NCBI GenBank assembly: GCA_041559015.1
Contig: JBFFED010000011.1
Location: 1 to 39,843, forward strand
Direction: 5' to 3'
Length of the DNA stretch: 39,843 nucleotides
DNA from: COMBO-56-21 sp041559015
Lineage (GTDB): Archaea; Thermoplasmatota; Thermoplasmata; UBA10834
The notes beneath the pieces are model-generated. The model ran no database searches, was not told the origin of the DNA, and saw nothing but the letters and a program-made list of their open reading frames with translations. The translations under genes were made by a program, and so were the position numbers. Shown here in pieces: positions 25,675 through 34,259 of the stretch (its first letter is position 1; each line of letters starts with the position of its first letter).

Positions 25675-27528
25675 ATGAATGAAGTAATCAGACTGATGTT
25701 GGTGCCCGTTGTACTCGCCTCGCTCCTCCTAACGACGCTTGTTGGGCTGATAATGGTCATTCCCCCTGATGAGGGCTCAGGCGAGCTGCTGAGAACCTTC
25801 GATTCGAAGTCCGATCTCGTGGAGTTCCTGCAGGGAGATGATGACACGCAATACGCACTTCTGACCCCAAGGTCGCCGACAGGGTACTCTGAGCTGACGG
25901 GGGACTCGGGGGGCTCGTTGCCCCACTCGGAGACGAACGTGCAGACCGAGGGCGTGGACGAACCAGACATCATCAAGACGGACGGTGAGTTCATCTACAT
26001 CGCCACCCGCTCCGAAGTCAAGATAGTCAACGCCAACCCGCCTGAGGAGATGGAGGTAGTCTCCGTGATTGAGGCCGCGGACCTGTTCGGCAACAACGAC
26101 ACGACCTACGGGCAAATCAGCGGGTTGTTCGTCCGTGGTGACAGGCTCGTGATCCTGGGGAGCGTATACACCCAGGTCCTGACCTTCACATATGCTGCGG
26201 ACGTGGTTGCGTATGAGTATCGTCTTCCCACGACCGTGATTTCCGTGTTCGACTTGGGGGACATATCGGACCCTAGCCTTGAGTTCATGGTTGGTATCTC
26301 AGGTTCCGAACTCACCTACAGGATGGTTGATGATGTCGTCTACGTGCTTGCGTATCTTACGGTACGGTATCCCGAGGAGGACAATGTACTGCCGAAGATG
26401 TGGGAGAACGGCAGGAAGGGGGACGTGCCTCTGTCGTCCGTGAGGTACGATCCTGAGATGCGCCATGCGAACTCTCTCGTCAACATACTCGCTTGTGACA
26501 TATCCAACGGCGGCCACGCATCGCTGTCAATCGTCGCGGACTGGTCCTCCACGGTATACATGTCCACACAGGCGCTCTATTTCGCCGTCCAGAAATGGGA
26601 TGGAAGCGTTACGGACGAGAGTGGGTTCGCTCGCCCCGAAGACACCAATTCGGCGAGGACGACGATATACAGGATCTCGACTGATGGCCTGCGCTTGAAT
26701 GCCTCCGCCCGCGGCGATGTCCGAGGCTGGCTGCTGAACCAGTTCTCCATGGACGAGTACGAAGGACATCTCAGGATCGCGACCACGACCAGTTGGGAGG
26801 ATATCGAGAACGCCGTCTATGTGCTGGACGGGAACCTCGATGAAGTCGGGGCCCTGGAAGGCCTTGCCCCCAGGGAGAGGATATACTCTGCCCGGTTCGT
26901 CGGGGACACCCTCTATCTCGTGACATTCCTCCAGGTGGACCCGCTGTTCGTGATCGACCTCTCCGACCCTGCCAGACCGAAGGTGGCCGGAGAGCTGAAG
27001 ATACCTGGATTCTCCACCTACCTGCATCCAGTCGACGACTCGCACGTCCTCGGCATAGGGCAGGAGGACGGGAGAGTCAAGGTGTCCATGTTCGATGTCT
27101 CGGACCCCACCTCACCCACCGAGAAGAGCAAGTTCGTGATCGAGAGTCCGTTCTATTCAGAGGCGCTCTACGACCATAGGGCGATACTCTTCGACCGGGA
27201 GAGGGAGCTGCTGGTAATCCCAGGCTACGAGTGGGTATCCGACTGGGACGGCGACGGGACGATCTGGCTCAATCTGACTGATTACCAGCGCCCGACCGCG
27301 TATGTGCTGAAGGTCTCGCTGTCCGACGGCATCTCCTTGAGGGGTGTCATTACGCATGATGCTGGGGAGTACCCATACTACTGCAGGATGGCACGCGCTC
27401 TCTACATCGGGGACAGCCTCTATACGCTCAGCAACCTGGCCCTCCAGGCGAACCTGCTTGATGACCTGTCGTATATCGGGGAGGTGGACCTGTACGAATA
27501 CCCCTACGCTGAATACTACACTTTCTGA
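25675..27528 (+). CDS. Membrane-anchored or secreted beta-propeller domain protein
   Basis: About 617 residues. A hydrophobic N-terminal segment (LMLVPVVLASLLLTTLVGLIM) acts as signal or anchor. It is followed by the signature SETNVQTEGVDEPDIIKTDGE, a hallmark of the bacterial/archaeal beta-propeller family PF09826, and then repeated blades with DLSDP and DVSDP turns. The bulk would lie outside the cell. The ATG at 25675 is chosen because the TATA-like CATACATATA (25635-25644) would start transcription near 25,664; ATG 25651 and GTG 25645 lie too close. It is followed by a membrane-bound HTH gene. Ligand and role are unknown. Confidence 0.82.
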   Translation: MNEVIRLMLVPVVLASLLLTTLVGLIMVIPPDEGSGELLRTFDSKSDLVEFLQGDDDTQYALLTPRSPTGYSELTGDSGGSLPHSETNVQTEGVDEPDIIKTDGEFIYIATRSEVKIVNANPPEEMEVVSVIEAADLFGNNDTTYGQISGLFVRGDRLVILGSVYTQVLTFTYAADVVAYEYRLPTTVISVFDLGDISDPSLEFMVGISGSELTYRMVDDVVYVLAYLTVRYPEEDNVLPKMWENGRKGDVPLSSVRYDPEMRHANSLVNILACDISNGGHASLSIVADWSSTVYMSTQALYFAVQKWDGSVTDESGFARPEDTNSARTTIYRISTDGLRLNASARGDVRGWLLNQFSMDEYEGHLRIATTTSWEDIENAVYVLDGNLDEVGALEGLAPRERIYSARFVGDTLYLVTFLQVDPLFVIDLSDPARPKVAGELKIPGFSTYLHPVDDSHVLGIGQEDGRVKVSMFDVSDPTSPTEKSKFVIESPFYSEALYDHRAILFDRERELLVIPGYEWVSDWDGDGTIWLNLTDYQRPTAYVLKVSLSDGISLRGVITHDAGEYPYYCRMARALYIGDSLYTLSNLALQANLLDDLSYIGEVDLYEYPYAEYYTF

Positions 27529-27585
27529 GCTGTCCGGCTCCGAGGGCCGTGGACTGAGAGCCAAGTTAATGTCCCCCAAACCCTT

Positions 27586-27600
27586 ACTCCACCCCGGAGT
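27586..27600 (+). promoter_or_regulatory. Small hairpin covering the Shine-Dalgarno of the HTH gene
   Basis: ACTCC at 27586-27590 and GGAGT at 27596-27600 form a 5-bp stem with a 5-base loop. GGAGT is the likely ribosome binding site for the ATG at 27608, so the hairpin could hide it. A TATA-like AAGTTAAT at 27563-27570 would place transcription around 27,593, which would cut off the left arm, so the effect depends on the true start. Confidence 0.35.
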
Positions 27601-27607
27601 GGGGGCG

Positions 27608-28183
27608 ATGCGCGTCGAGTTGGACAAGAAGTCGTTGTTCGCTCTGGCATCGGATACGCGGCTGGAGATACTCAAGGCGTTGCAGCCGATGAGGAGGACC
27701 GTGAGCCAGCTCTCCGAGGCCTTGGACATAGACAAGGCCGCTGTTCACCGGCACCTGAAGAAGATGGAGGAAGGCGGGCTCGTCGTCCGGCAGGAGGACC
27801 ATGGGTTCGTGTACTACGGTCTCTCGTGGAAGGCGCGGGACCTCATGTCCCCGAATGAGAACACGAAAATAGTCATCCTGATATCCTCAGTGTTCGTATT
27901 CTCGATATTGGCCGCATTCTTCCTGATGGTCGGACTGGTTGCCGTCGATGTCATGAACCAACCCACCTTGGTGCCGAAGAGCCCCTCCGAAGGCGGATAT
28001 TCCTCCGAGGTGGATGAATTCCCTTCGATTGGAGCGAATCAGGCATGGATGATCCTGATTGGATTCGTCGCGGCCGCAGTCATCGCCTCGACGCTTGCAG
28101 TCCGTAAGATGCGCAGGCCTCGACAGAGGATAGACCCATCCGTGGAATCCAACAATGTGGAGAGGCCTGTTCCCGAAGACTGA
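27608..28183 (+). CDS. ArsR-type winged-helix regulator with two transmembrane segments
   Basis: A 191-residue protein. Residues 1-85 are an ArsR-like winged helix (ALASDTRLEILKAL, then TVSQLSEALDIDKAAVHRHLKKMEEGGLV with a wing ending FVYYGLS). Two hydrophobic segments follow at about 93-118 and 143-162, with a roughly 25-residue extracytoplasmic loop rich in Ser, Pro and Glu between them, and then a basic tail. This layout suggests a one-component regulator that senses something at or outside the membrane. It lies about 80 bp downstream of the secreted beta-propeller gene on the same strand, so that gene may be its target or partner (inference). Confidence 0.82.
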   Translation: MRVELDKKSLFALASDTRLEILKALQPMRRTVSQLSEALDIDKAAVHRHLKKMEEGGLVVRQEDHGFVYYGLSWKARDLMSPNENTKIVILISSVFVFSILAAFFLMVGLVAVDVMNQPTLVPKSPSEGGYSSEVDEFPSIGANQAWMILIGFVAAAVIASTLAVRKMRRPRQRIDPSVESNNVERPVPED

Positions 28184-28265
28184 ACGCTATCGCGGCCATT
28201 ACTGGCCGGAGGGAGGAGTCTCCGCTGGACCGAGAGTTCTACGCTTTCTGGTGTAATTGGCAACA

Positions 28266-28275
28266 TTCATTAATC
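28266..28275 (+). promoter_or_regulatory. TATA box of the parvulin gene
   Basis: TTCATTAATC is centred about 27 bases before the ATG at 28297. This spacing implies a transcript that begins within a few bases of the start codon. Confidence 0.5.
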
Positions 28276-28296
28276 AGCTAAACGGATACGCCGCTC

Positions 28297-28578
28297 ATGC
28301 CACAGCAAGTACATGCGGCGCACATCCTTGTCGACAAAGAAGAGAAGGCGAATGAGCTACTGAGCAGGATCAACTCCGGGGAGAGCTTCGGTGAACTGGC
28401 GAAGCACAATTCGAAGTGCCCGTCCGGAAAGAAGGGCGGGGACCTTGGTTGGTTCGGAAAGGGCATGATGGTCAAGGAGTTCGAGGATGCGGCATTCGGT
28501 GGCCAGAAGGGGTCCACCGTAGGACCGGTCAAGACGCAGTTCGGCTGGCACCTGATCAAGATACTCGAACAGCGCTGA
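28297..28578 (+). CDS. Single-domain parvulin-type peptidyl-prolyl isomerase
   Basis: A 93-residue stand-alone PpiC/rotamase domain. Family signatures are VHAAHILVD at the start, GESFGELAKHNSKCPSGKKGGDLGWF in the middle with VKEFEDAAF, and GPVKTQFGWHLIKI at the end. It has no signal peptide or membrane anchor, so it acts in the cytoplasm, catalysing prolyl cis-trans isomerisation. Minimal parvulins of this kind are known from Thaumarchaeota and some euryarchaea and from bacteria (PpiC/Par10). It is monocistronic, with a leaderless-type promoter. Confidence 0.95.
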   Translation: MPQQVHAAHILVDKEEKANELLSRINSGESFGELAKHNSKCPSGKKGGDLGWFGKGMMVKEFEDAAFGGQKGSTVGPVKTQFGWHLIKILEQR

Positions 28579-28581
28579 GCG

Positions 28582-28866
28582 CTAGACTCTGAGCACGGAC
28601 CGAAGCGGTCCCTCAACAACGAATCTGAAGGGCCTCCCTAATCCATTCCTCTTGGAGAGCGAGATCTGGACAGGGAAAAGAACCGCCCCAGCGACACGCC
28701 CTGCGGGGATGCCGACGAACAGAGAGAAGTAGGTCAAGTCCTCAAGGAGCCACGTGACCAAGAATATCGCCGCCACGAACACGATGATCGATTCGACAAG
28801 CGAATGCAGGGTATGCTCAATGGCCGGACCGCTCCTCCTCCGCTCCAGGTGCACGCGCGCCAACAT
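28582..28866 (-). CDS. Small two-helix membrane protein overlapping ykgJ
   Basis: About 94 residues from the ATG at 28866; a GTG at 28908 is an alternative. Two hydrophobic segments (VESIIVFVAAIFLVTWLL and a Phe/Gly-rich one around VGIPAGRVAGAVLF) are followed by a basic tail. The gene overlaps the 3' end of the YkgJ-like gene by about 50 bases in another frame. No family is recognised. Its end converges with the parvulin gene, only 3 bp away. An alternative view is that a frameshift has split one longer protein, but both parts look self-contained. Confidence 0.55.
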   Translation of the reverse strand: MLARVHLERRRSGPAIEHTLHSLVESIIVFVAAIFLVTWLLEDLTYFSLFVGIPAGRVAGAVLFPVQISLSKRNGLGRPFRFVVEGPLRSVLRV

Positions 28867-29131
28867 CGTCCCCGAACCTGTACCCGCACGGATGGTGTAT
28901 CTGCTCACTCTTGGTTCTGGGATACTTCCTGCACTGTGGTGGTCTCAGGAAGTACGCTTTGCACTTGAAGGAACCAGGGTCGTCCTCAGACGACCTCAGG
29001 AACGGGCACTTTACAAGGAACTTGCAGCAGGCACCACACCTGTTGCACTCACCCGTTCTGGATGGGGCCACGGGCAGGACGAGGCTCGTCACGAACCGCG
29101 TCAGTTTGCCTTCGAAAGGTCCGTTCTTCAT
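28817..29131 (-). CDS. YkgJ-like CxxCxxCC cysteine-cluster protein
   Basis: A 104-residue protein of the YkgJ/UPF0153 family of putative zinc- or iron-chelating proteins. Signature residues are CNRCGACC, then KCPF, then CKAYFLRPPQCRKYP, and CGYRF near the end. The last 18 residues are not family-like and read through the start of the overlapping membrane-protein gene. It starts about 60 bp after the MttB-family gene and probably forms an operon with it. The metal and function are not known from sequence. Confidence 0.85.
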   Translation of the reverse strand: MKNGPFEGKLTRFVTSLVLPVAPSRTGECNRCGACCKFLVKCPFLRSSEDDPGSFKCKAYFLRPPQCRKYPRTKSEQIHHPCGYRFGDDVGARAPGAEEERSGH

Positions 29132-29194
29132 TTGAAGCGACCCAGAGATGGTTGTCTGCTATCTGAATTCTCCTCGAAAGCCTTTCTGGTGGGA

Positions 29195-30622
29195 CTAGAT
29201 GGTCTTCTCAAAGCCCTTGATCAGCTCGTCACCCTGCTTGATGACGGACCCATCCAGGGGTGTCGGTTGGCGCTCCTTCAGGAGCTGCTTGGCTATCCTC
29301 CTCGCCTCGGGCACCATCCGGTCGGACAACGACGCCTCCATCTCGAGCTTCTTCGGGTCCCAGAAGTGCAATTCCTTCCTGAAGTTCCTCAGCGTGTGAG
29401 GATGTGTCAGGAAGGTGTTCCCGTGGCCGACAGCCTTGATGACATCCAATGCGGCCGTCTCCTCACTGAACACGAAGTGCCTCATGTAGGCCCTCAGGTC
29501 CTCCCATAGATATGCGTCGATGACCATCTGCTCCAGGGAGGCGCCCTTGACAGCGTCAAGGCCACCCATGCCTCCGGCTATGTCTGTGCCGGACATCGTC
29601 GTGAGCACGACCCCGAACACCTGGGTGAGCGAATGCGGTATGCCCGGCTCGGGTTTGTCGTTCGTACCCCAGTCGCCGACCATGCTGGGGAGCCCGTATC
29701 TCGCGGACATCTGTCCCAGGCCGGCGCTGATGACCGCTGGTTCCGCAGTCATGTAGTTGATAGAGCCAGTGCGCATGTCGATGGGCGCGGACGAAGAGCA
29801 GTAAATGTGAGGCGAGCCCGGCGCGGTAAACTGCGTTATGCACAAGCTGGCAAGGTTCTCAGCATTGGCGTTGATGATCGTTCCCGCAACGGTCACGGGG
29901 GCGGAGCCTCCGGATAAGGACATGGACATCGAGGCTACGGGAATCCCGCACTTCGACAGCTCCGCCATACCCTCCACTGCGCCCTCGTCAAACGATAGAG
30001 GGGCTATGGAGCAACAGATGACCGAGAACAGCGGCCTCTTCCTGAGCGCGTCCTCGCCTCCAGCGACGAACGACGCCAGCTGGACCTGTCTGCGCGAGTC
30101 CTCGGCGCTCGATACCTCCACGCTCTGGACGTGCTTGGTCGTGTTCTGCATCGCGGTCCAGAGCTCGTGCAGGCCATGCGCTGGCTGAGGCACCTCAGTA
30201 GCGGTGAGCGACGTCCAGCAGTACGCCACCGGGTCCAACGCGTCCGCGAGCCTGATGAAGTCGGCGATGTCCTTCCTCGTGGAGGGGCGTTTCTCGCCGG
30301 TGTCGATATCCCTCATGTATATGCCCAGGCCGGTGGTGCCCAGATTCGGCCATGACTCCACCGGCATCGGCAGGTCGTGCTTAGGGTCCCTAGCACAGAG
30401 GCGGATGCTCCTGGGGGCTCTCTTGACGGCCTCATCTACCATCCTCTCGGGGATCTTCGCGATGCCGGTCCCGTAATCAACAGTCGCTCCCCCCGACTCG
30501 AGCGTCTTGAGGACACTATGACTGCGAACGAGCACACCCATCTCCTCCAGACACTTGACACTCTGCGCATGTACGAAGTCTTCTTCTCGCTTGTCCAAGA
30601 ACCTTATCCTCGCTACGGCCAA
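29195..30622 (-). CDS. MttB/trimethylamine methyltransferase-family protein without in-frame amber
   Basis: A 475-residue protein of the MttB superfamily, TIM-barrel corrinoid-dependent methyltransferases. True TMA methyltransferases carry a pyrrolysine encoded by an in-frame TAG. This frame is open across its full length and the only amber is the terminal stop, so it belongs to the non-pyrrolysine group (MtgB-like; quaternary amines such as glycine betaine are known substrates for some members). The TTG at 30622 is chosen because GGAGGTGA lies 5 bases before it; the GTG at 30631 is an alternative. An AT-rich promoter region (30738-30775) shows that the open frame upstream of this is not coding. 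No corrinoid protein or methyl-accepting partner is adjacent. Confidence 0.88.
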   Translation of the reverse strand: MAVARIRFLDKREEDFVHAQSVKCLEEMGVLVRSHSVLKTLESGGATVDYGTGIAKIPERMVDEAVKRAPRSIRLCARDPKHDLPMPVESWPNLGTTGLGIYMRDIDTGEKRPSTRKDIADFIRLADALDPVAYCWTSLTATEVPQPAHGLHELWTAMQNTTKHVQSVEVSSAEDSRRQVQLASFVAGGEDALRKRPLFSVICCSIAPLSFDEGAVEGMAELSKCGIPVASMSMSLSGGSAPVTVAGTIINANAENLASLCITQFTAPGSPHIYCSSSAPIDMRTGSINYMTAEPAVISAGLGQMSARYGLPSMVGDWGTNDKPEPGIPHSLTQVFGVVLTTMSGTDIAGGMGGLDAVKGASLEQMVIDAYLWEDLRAYMRHFVFSEETAALDVIKAVGHGNTFLTHPHTLRNFRKELHFWDPKKLEMEASLSDRMVPEARRIAKQLLKERQPTPLDGSVIKQGDELIKGFEKTI

Positions 30623-30737
30623 CTCCGTCACCTCCCAGGGCGCGTCCCACCGCCCTTCGCAGAAAGGGGCAAGCGGATGGACTACAAGTAGGTTTCCTTC
30701 CGCAGTAGACTCGGACACAGCGGGTGCAGACCCAGAA

Positions 30738-30775
30738 AAATAAATTACATCATAATTATTAAATTTAGTGCACTT
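30738..30775 (-). promoter_or_regulatory. AT-rich promoter region of the MttB-family gene
   Basis: A run of about 38 bases, almost all A/T (AAATAAATTACATCATAATT and on), stands out sharply from the GC-rich surroundings. Several TATA-like boxes lie on the minus strand. A start near 30,720 would give a leader of about 100 bases before the TTG at 30622, which is unusual in this window, where leaders are short. No known riboswitch consensus was recognised in that leader. Confidence 0.5.
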
Positions 30776-30909
30776 TGCTCGGAGGCGGAAAAGTCTGCGC
30801 CTCGTTCCTTTCCCCTGGTCAGGGCTGCGTAGCGGCAACCGATGACCTGGGCGTGGGCGCTATCGATATCTGGCCTCTCTCCGAAGGGAGCAGGCCAGGT
30901 TCCCACACT

Positions 30910-32829
30910 TCATGCTCTGGTCCGAGAACGCAACCTTGCGACCACGATAACCAGGCCGAGAACAAGGACTACTGGCACGGCCATATCCGAGAATTCGGGT
31001 ATCGGATCCATAAGCGGATAGTTGTCCTGGCTGTCCGCATCGATCACATAAGGCGTGTCACCGATACCATCACCGTTCCCATCTGTACCGGTGTAGTTGT
31101 CCCAGTAGTTGCCCCCACTCGGATACCCGTCATCCCATGCGTTGCTCATGACGTCCCAGACCTGGTAGGTGTTGTTGATGAAGTTGTTGTGGAACACATT
31201 GAAGTTCACCGTGCCAGTTGAAAGGACCATTCCAGCATAGTTGTCAGCGATGTGGTTCTCGGTGACGTTCCCACGAGTGCACTGATAGAGCTCTATCCCG
31301 TACTGGTGGACCGGGAGACCGTTGGCCACTATGGTGCTGCCCCTGATGTCCACCTGCGTCGCGTACCATATCTTCAAACCGCAATTGTCGTTCCGCGCAA
31401 CAGTGTTGTTCGAGAATGTGGCATTCTTGAGGTATCCCGTCGACAGAACGCCGTAATACTCCACATCACTCATTTCGCAATGGGAGACAGTGATATTCTC
31501 TGTCGTCCGCACGTCCAGGCCGGAGAAGCAATTGCCGCTGAGATTACAGTCCCGGACGAGGATGTGCCTGGAATACGCAACATCCATCCCCTTGTAGGCA
31601 TCAACCGCGGACACGTTCCTCACCTCAGTGTTCGTGCAGTTGACCATTATCATCTGACCAGTCTCCAAGCCATCCAAAGAGAGGCCTGTGGCGTCCTTCA
31701 CATATCGAACGGGCCTACCGTTCACAGTGTTGTCCGTCGATATGATATGTGTGTTGTACTCTCTGAGGACGTTGCCCTGGATGGAAATGCCCGAAGACCC
31801 CATCCCGTTCCCGACAACCGTCGCATTGAGCGCCTGGACGAGGTCGATTGCGCTTGAGGACACATTGAGGAAGCGGTTGCCGAACACGACCGATCCATCG
31901 CATTGCTGTATCCCAATCCCCGTGTACTCGAGGTCATTGAACGATATGTTTATGCTCTGCACCCAGGAATACGCGCCTATGCCCACCTGTGTGCAGTTCA
32001 TCACCGTGTTTCTAGTGACAGATGCGTTCGAAGTCCCAGTCCCCACAATCTGCATCCCCTGGTACACTGTATGGATGAAATTGCCGGAGACAGTGGCGTT
32101 CCTTACGTTAAAGAGCTGTATGCCTGGATAGCTGAGCTCGTCCCTGACGGTGTTGTTGGAGACTGTGCACGAGTCCAACTCGACGAGTCTAATCGTGTAG
32201 CCACAATTCGAGAGCTGGTTCCCGGAGATAGTGACGTTCGTCGAGTACTCCGCGCACACCCCGGAAACATAGTCCACATCCGTGAAGTTGCTGGAGATTA
32301 CGCTGCAGTCGGAGCAATACTCAAGGTGTACGCCGAAATCGAACTCACCCTGAATCACAGATGACTCGACGGATCCGTTGGTCACATTGTACATGTGCAC
32401 GCCTGTCTTGTCATTCCAGAACGAGCTCGCATGCAGGTATACACCCCTGATGACGAAGTGGGCGGTCGTGTTTCTGATCACTATCGCGTCGCTGGCATCT
32501 CCCCCAATATCCCAATTGGATATGACCCATGGGTCTCCTGCAACGCCGCTCCCTCCAGTGACTCCGTGGTCACCATCGAACATGGAGTCGGAGGTAATGA
32601 GGATCGGACTGTGGCTGACGTATGCCGAAGATGATATGCAGGACAGCAGGAGAGTCGCAGACCCAATCCCGAAGAACAATGATGCCAGCATGACCGCCCT
32701 TACCTTTGCGGGTCCGGCCAAATCGGCGCATGCAGCCCTCATTCGCTTCACGACTGAAATCCTGTCACCAGGCTCTCCAGAACTTGTGTCTCGGTCTATC
32801 TCAGGCTTCGAGGGGCATCCTCCAGTCAT
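30910..32829 (-). CDS. NosD-like right-handed beta-helix surface protein with C-terminal sorting signal
   Basis: About 639 residues. After a roughly 45-residue charged N-terminal tail there is a hydrophobic signal segment (AVMLASLFFGIGSATLLLS). Many parallel beta-helix repeats follow (VSNNTV, ISGNQL, VTRNTV, FSNNTV), typical of NosD/pectate-lyase-like proteins. The end has NYWDNYTGTDGNGDGIGDTPY, then IPEFSDMAVPVVLVLG and an Arg-rich tail, like archaeal PEF-CTERM sorting signals. The ATG at 32829 follows GGGAGGAAAGC. The 3' end is 288 bp from the MttB-family start. Probably cell-surface; the ligand is unknown. Confidence 0.85.
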   Translation of the reverse strand: MTGGCPSKPEIDRDTSSGEPGDRISVVKRMRAACADLAGPAKVRAVMLASLFFGIGSATLLLSCISSSAYVSHSPILITSDSMFDGDHGVTGGSGVAGDPWVISNWDIGGDASDAIVIRNTTAHFVIRGVYLHASSFWNDKTGVHMYNVTNGSVESSVIQGEFDFGVHLEYCSDCSVISSNFTDVDYVSGVCAEYSTNVTISGNQLSNCGYTIRLVELDSCTVSNNTVRDELSYPGIQLFNVRNATVSGNFIHTVYQGMQIVGTGTSNASVTRNTVMNCTQVGIGAYSWVQSINISFNDLEYTGIGIQQCDGSVVFGNRFLNVSSSAIDLVQALNATVVGNGMGSSGISIQGNVLREYNTHIISTDNTVNGRPVRYVKDATGLSLDGLETGQMIMVNCTNTEVRNVSAVDAYKGMDVAYSRHILVRDCNLSGNCFSGLDVRTTENITVSHCEMSDVEYYGVLSTGYLKNATFSNNTVARNDNCGLKIWYATQVDIRGSTIVANGLPVHQYGIELYQCTRGNVTENHIADNYAGMVLSTGTVNFNVFHNNFINNTYQVWDVMSNAWDDGYPSGGNYWDNYTGTDGNGDGIGDTPYVIDADSQDNYPLMDPIPEFSDMAVPVVLVLGLVIVVARLRSRTRA

Positions 32830-32972
32830 GTGCTTTCCTCCCAGGAAGGCGGGTCTGGTCCAGCTATTCGCCCGTTGCCGCGGACGGAGCGTTTCCCCCA
32901 CCAGGGTCCAAACAGGATAACGGCCTCATATTGTTTGCGGTGGGTGGACTCCACTCGAAGCGCAGCCCTCTC

Positions 32973-33239
32973 TCATTCTTCAGGGTTCTCAGGGGACCGT
33001 TCTTCCTCGGGTTCATCACTCCGGGTCCGACCGAAGAATATCGGCAGGGCGTTCACCAGAAGGATGTACAGAAGGCTGAACATCAGCATCGGGACGGCAA
33101 TCCAAAGGGTCCATACTGCGTACCCTCCTTCTGTTACCGCCACAAACAGGACATCGGCTAGGCCAAGCAACAGGAACACGAGGGCTAACGTCTCCCCTGA
33201 GCTCCATTCCCTCGAAGGGCGTGACTTGTCCGACCGCAT
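32973..33239 (-). CDS. Small two-helix membrane protein
   Basis: An 88-residue protein with two hydrophobic segments (LALVFLLLGLADVLFVAV, and WIAVPMLMFSLLYILLV) joined by a short Gly/Tyr loop, and an acidic C-terminal tail (DEPEEERSPENPEE). The ATG at 33239 is preferred over the TTG at 33242. No family is recognised. It lies alone between the NosD-like gene and the acetyltransferase gene. Confidence 0.55.
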   Translation of the reverse strand: MRSDKSRPSREWSSGETLALVFLLLGLADVLFVAVTEGGYAVWTLWIAVPMLMFSLLYILLVNALPIFFGRTRSDEPEEERSPENPEE

Positions 33240-33366
33240 CAAGCTGGGATTGGCCTTCCCGCATATGCACCTTCCGCTGTCTCTGTAACATCACCACCGA
33301 TATTGATCATGGCTCTATGCCCTGATCAGAGAAGGTCACCCGAGCCGAGGGCAGTCCTGGTTGCGG

Positions 33367-33909
33367 TCAGTCCCCAACATGCCCGATCGGCAGGATCTTC
33401 GGCTCCTTCCATTCCTCGCGGAGTATGCTGTACATAGCGGTGTCCCTGTAGACACCCCTGCTGAAGAACGACTTGCGGATGCGCCCCTCCAGCCTGAACC
33501 CTGCCTTCTCCAGCACTCTCTGCGACGCCTTGTTGTCCGGATGCGTCTCTGCCTGGACGCGTACGATGTTCTTGTGGAGGAACAGGTAATCCACCATCAT
33601 CTGAACAGCCTCGCTGCCGTACCCCTTCCCGCGCTCTTCCCTGACCAGCATGTAGCCTATCCCGACACAGTCCTTCGACTTGAAATGGGCGATGTACCCC
33701 ACCTTCGTTCCGTCCTTCTTCTCGACGAAATACCACTGTCCCTCGCCCCTGCCCTCGTGCTGTTTCTCGAGTTCGTCCAACGAAACCTGGTCGAACGGCT
33801 CGAACTCCCCCACGAACTCCACATCGTTAGCCCACTTCTTGATGGTGGGAAGGTCGTTCTTCTCAGCGAGTTCGAGATTGACCTTCAGACCTTGCAGCGT
33901 TCTGAACAC
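33367..33909 (-). CDS. GNAT-family N-acetyltransferase (RimJ/RimL-like)
   Basis: About 180 residues. The acetyl-CoA binding motif lies in VREERGKGYGSEAVQMMVDYLF, followed by VQAETHPDNKASQRVLEKAGFRLEGRIRKS, the RimJ/RimL-type pattern of enzymes that modify N-terminal amino groups. The start was chosen from the promoter: a minus-strand TATA box TTTATTAG (33933-33940) is centred 27 bases before the GTG at 33909, giving a leaderless message. The open frame extends upstream to 34002, but that part lies above the TATA box. The substrate cannot be predicted. Confidence 0.85.
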   Translation of the reverse strand: MFRTLQGLKVNLELAEKNDLPTIKKWANDVEFVGEFEPFDQVSLDELEKQHEGRGEGQWYFVEKKDGTKVGYIAHFKSKDCVGIGYMLVREERGKGYGSEAVQMMVDYLFLHKNIVRVQAETHPDNKASQRVLEKAGFRLEGRIRKSFFSRGVYRDTAMYSILREEWKEPKILPIGHVGD

Positions 33910-34259
33910 CGCGGTTCGGAAGCAGAGGGCCGCTAATAAACCCTTCTGCCGGTGCGATTGGCGGAAGGCGATGAGTGTCGGATGCACGGGATAGTCAGGC
34001 ACTGAGACTCACAGATACAGATCTGTCCAGGAGGAGACCAGGGAGATTGGGGACCTAAGTCCATTAGTGGCTGCTCAATTGATCCGCGCGACCCTCTGGA
34101 AGATGCCTTCAGCGGGTGGCAACAGAATGGGATCAGACAAGCCAGTCATCGGACTCCGCCGACCCTCTCTCTAAGATCGGCCGTCTCGTGCCGCCACAAT
34201 GGATGCTCGGAACATGCAAGCCCTGCATGGAGCCCACGTTCCTCTTTCGCCGAGCCCTG
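33910..34259. other. 350-bp stretch with no gene seen
   Basis: It contains the TATA box of the acetyltransferase gene at 33933-33940 and a short perfect palindrome ACAGATCTGT near 34,017-34,026. Open frames here are short or are shadows of the 47-residue repeat gene. No tRNA-like T-arm or structured RNA was recognised. Confidence 0.5.

Noticed and set aside
30640..30730. Riboswitch in the leader of the MttB-family gene
   Set aside because: No cobalamin, SAM or other known consensus box was recognised, and the leader length is itself a guess.
30623..30838. N-terminal extension of the MttB-family frame
   Set aside because: It crosses an AT-rich promoter region and has no family similarity; the Shine-Dalgarno sequence points to 30622.
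34017..34026. Perfect palindrome ACAGATCTGT
   Set aside because: Too short to mean much, not near a promoter, and no second copy was seen.
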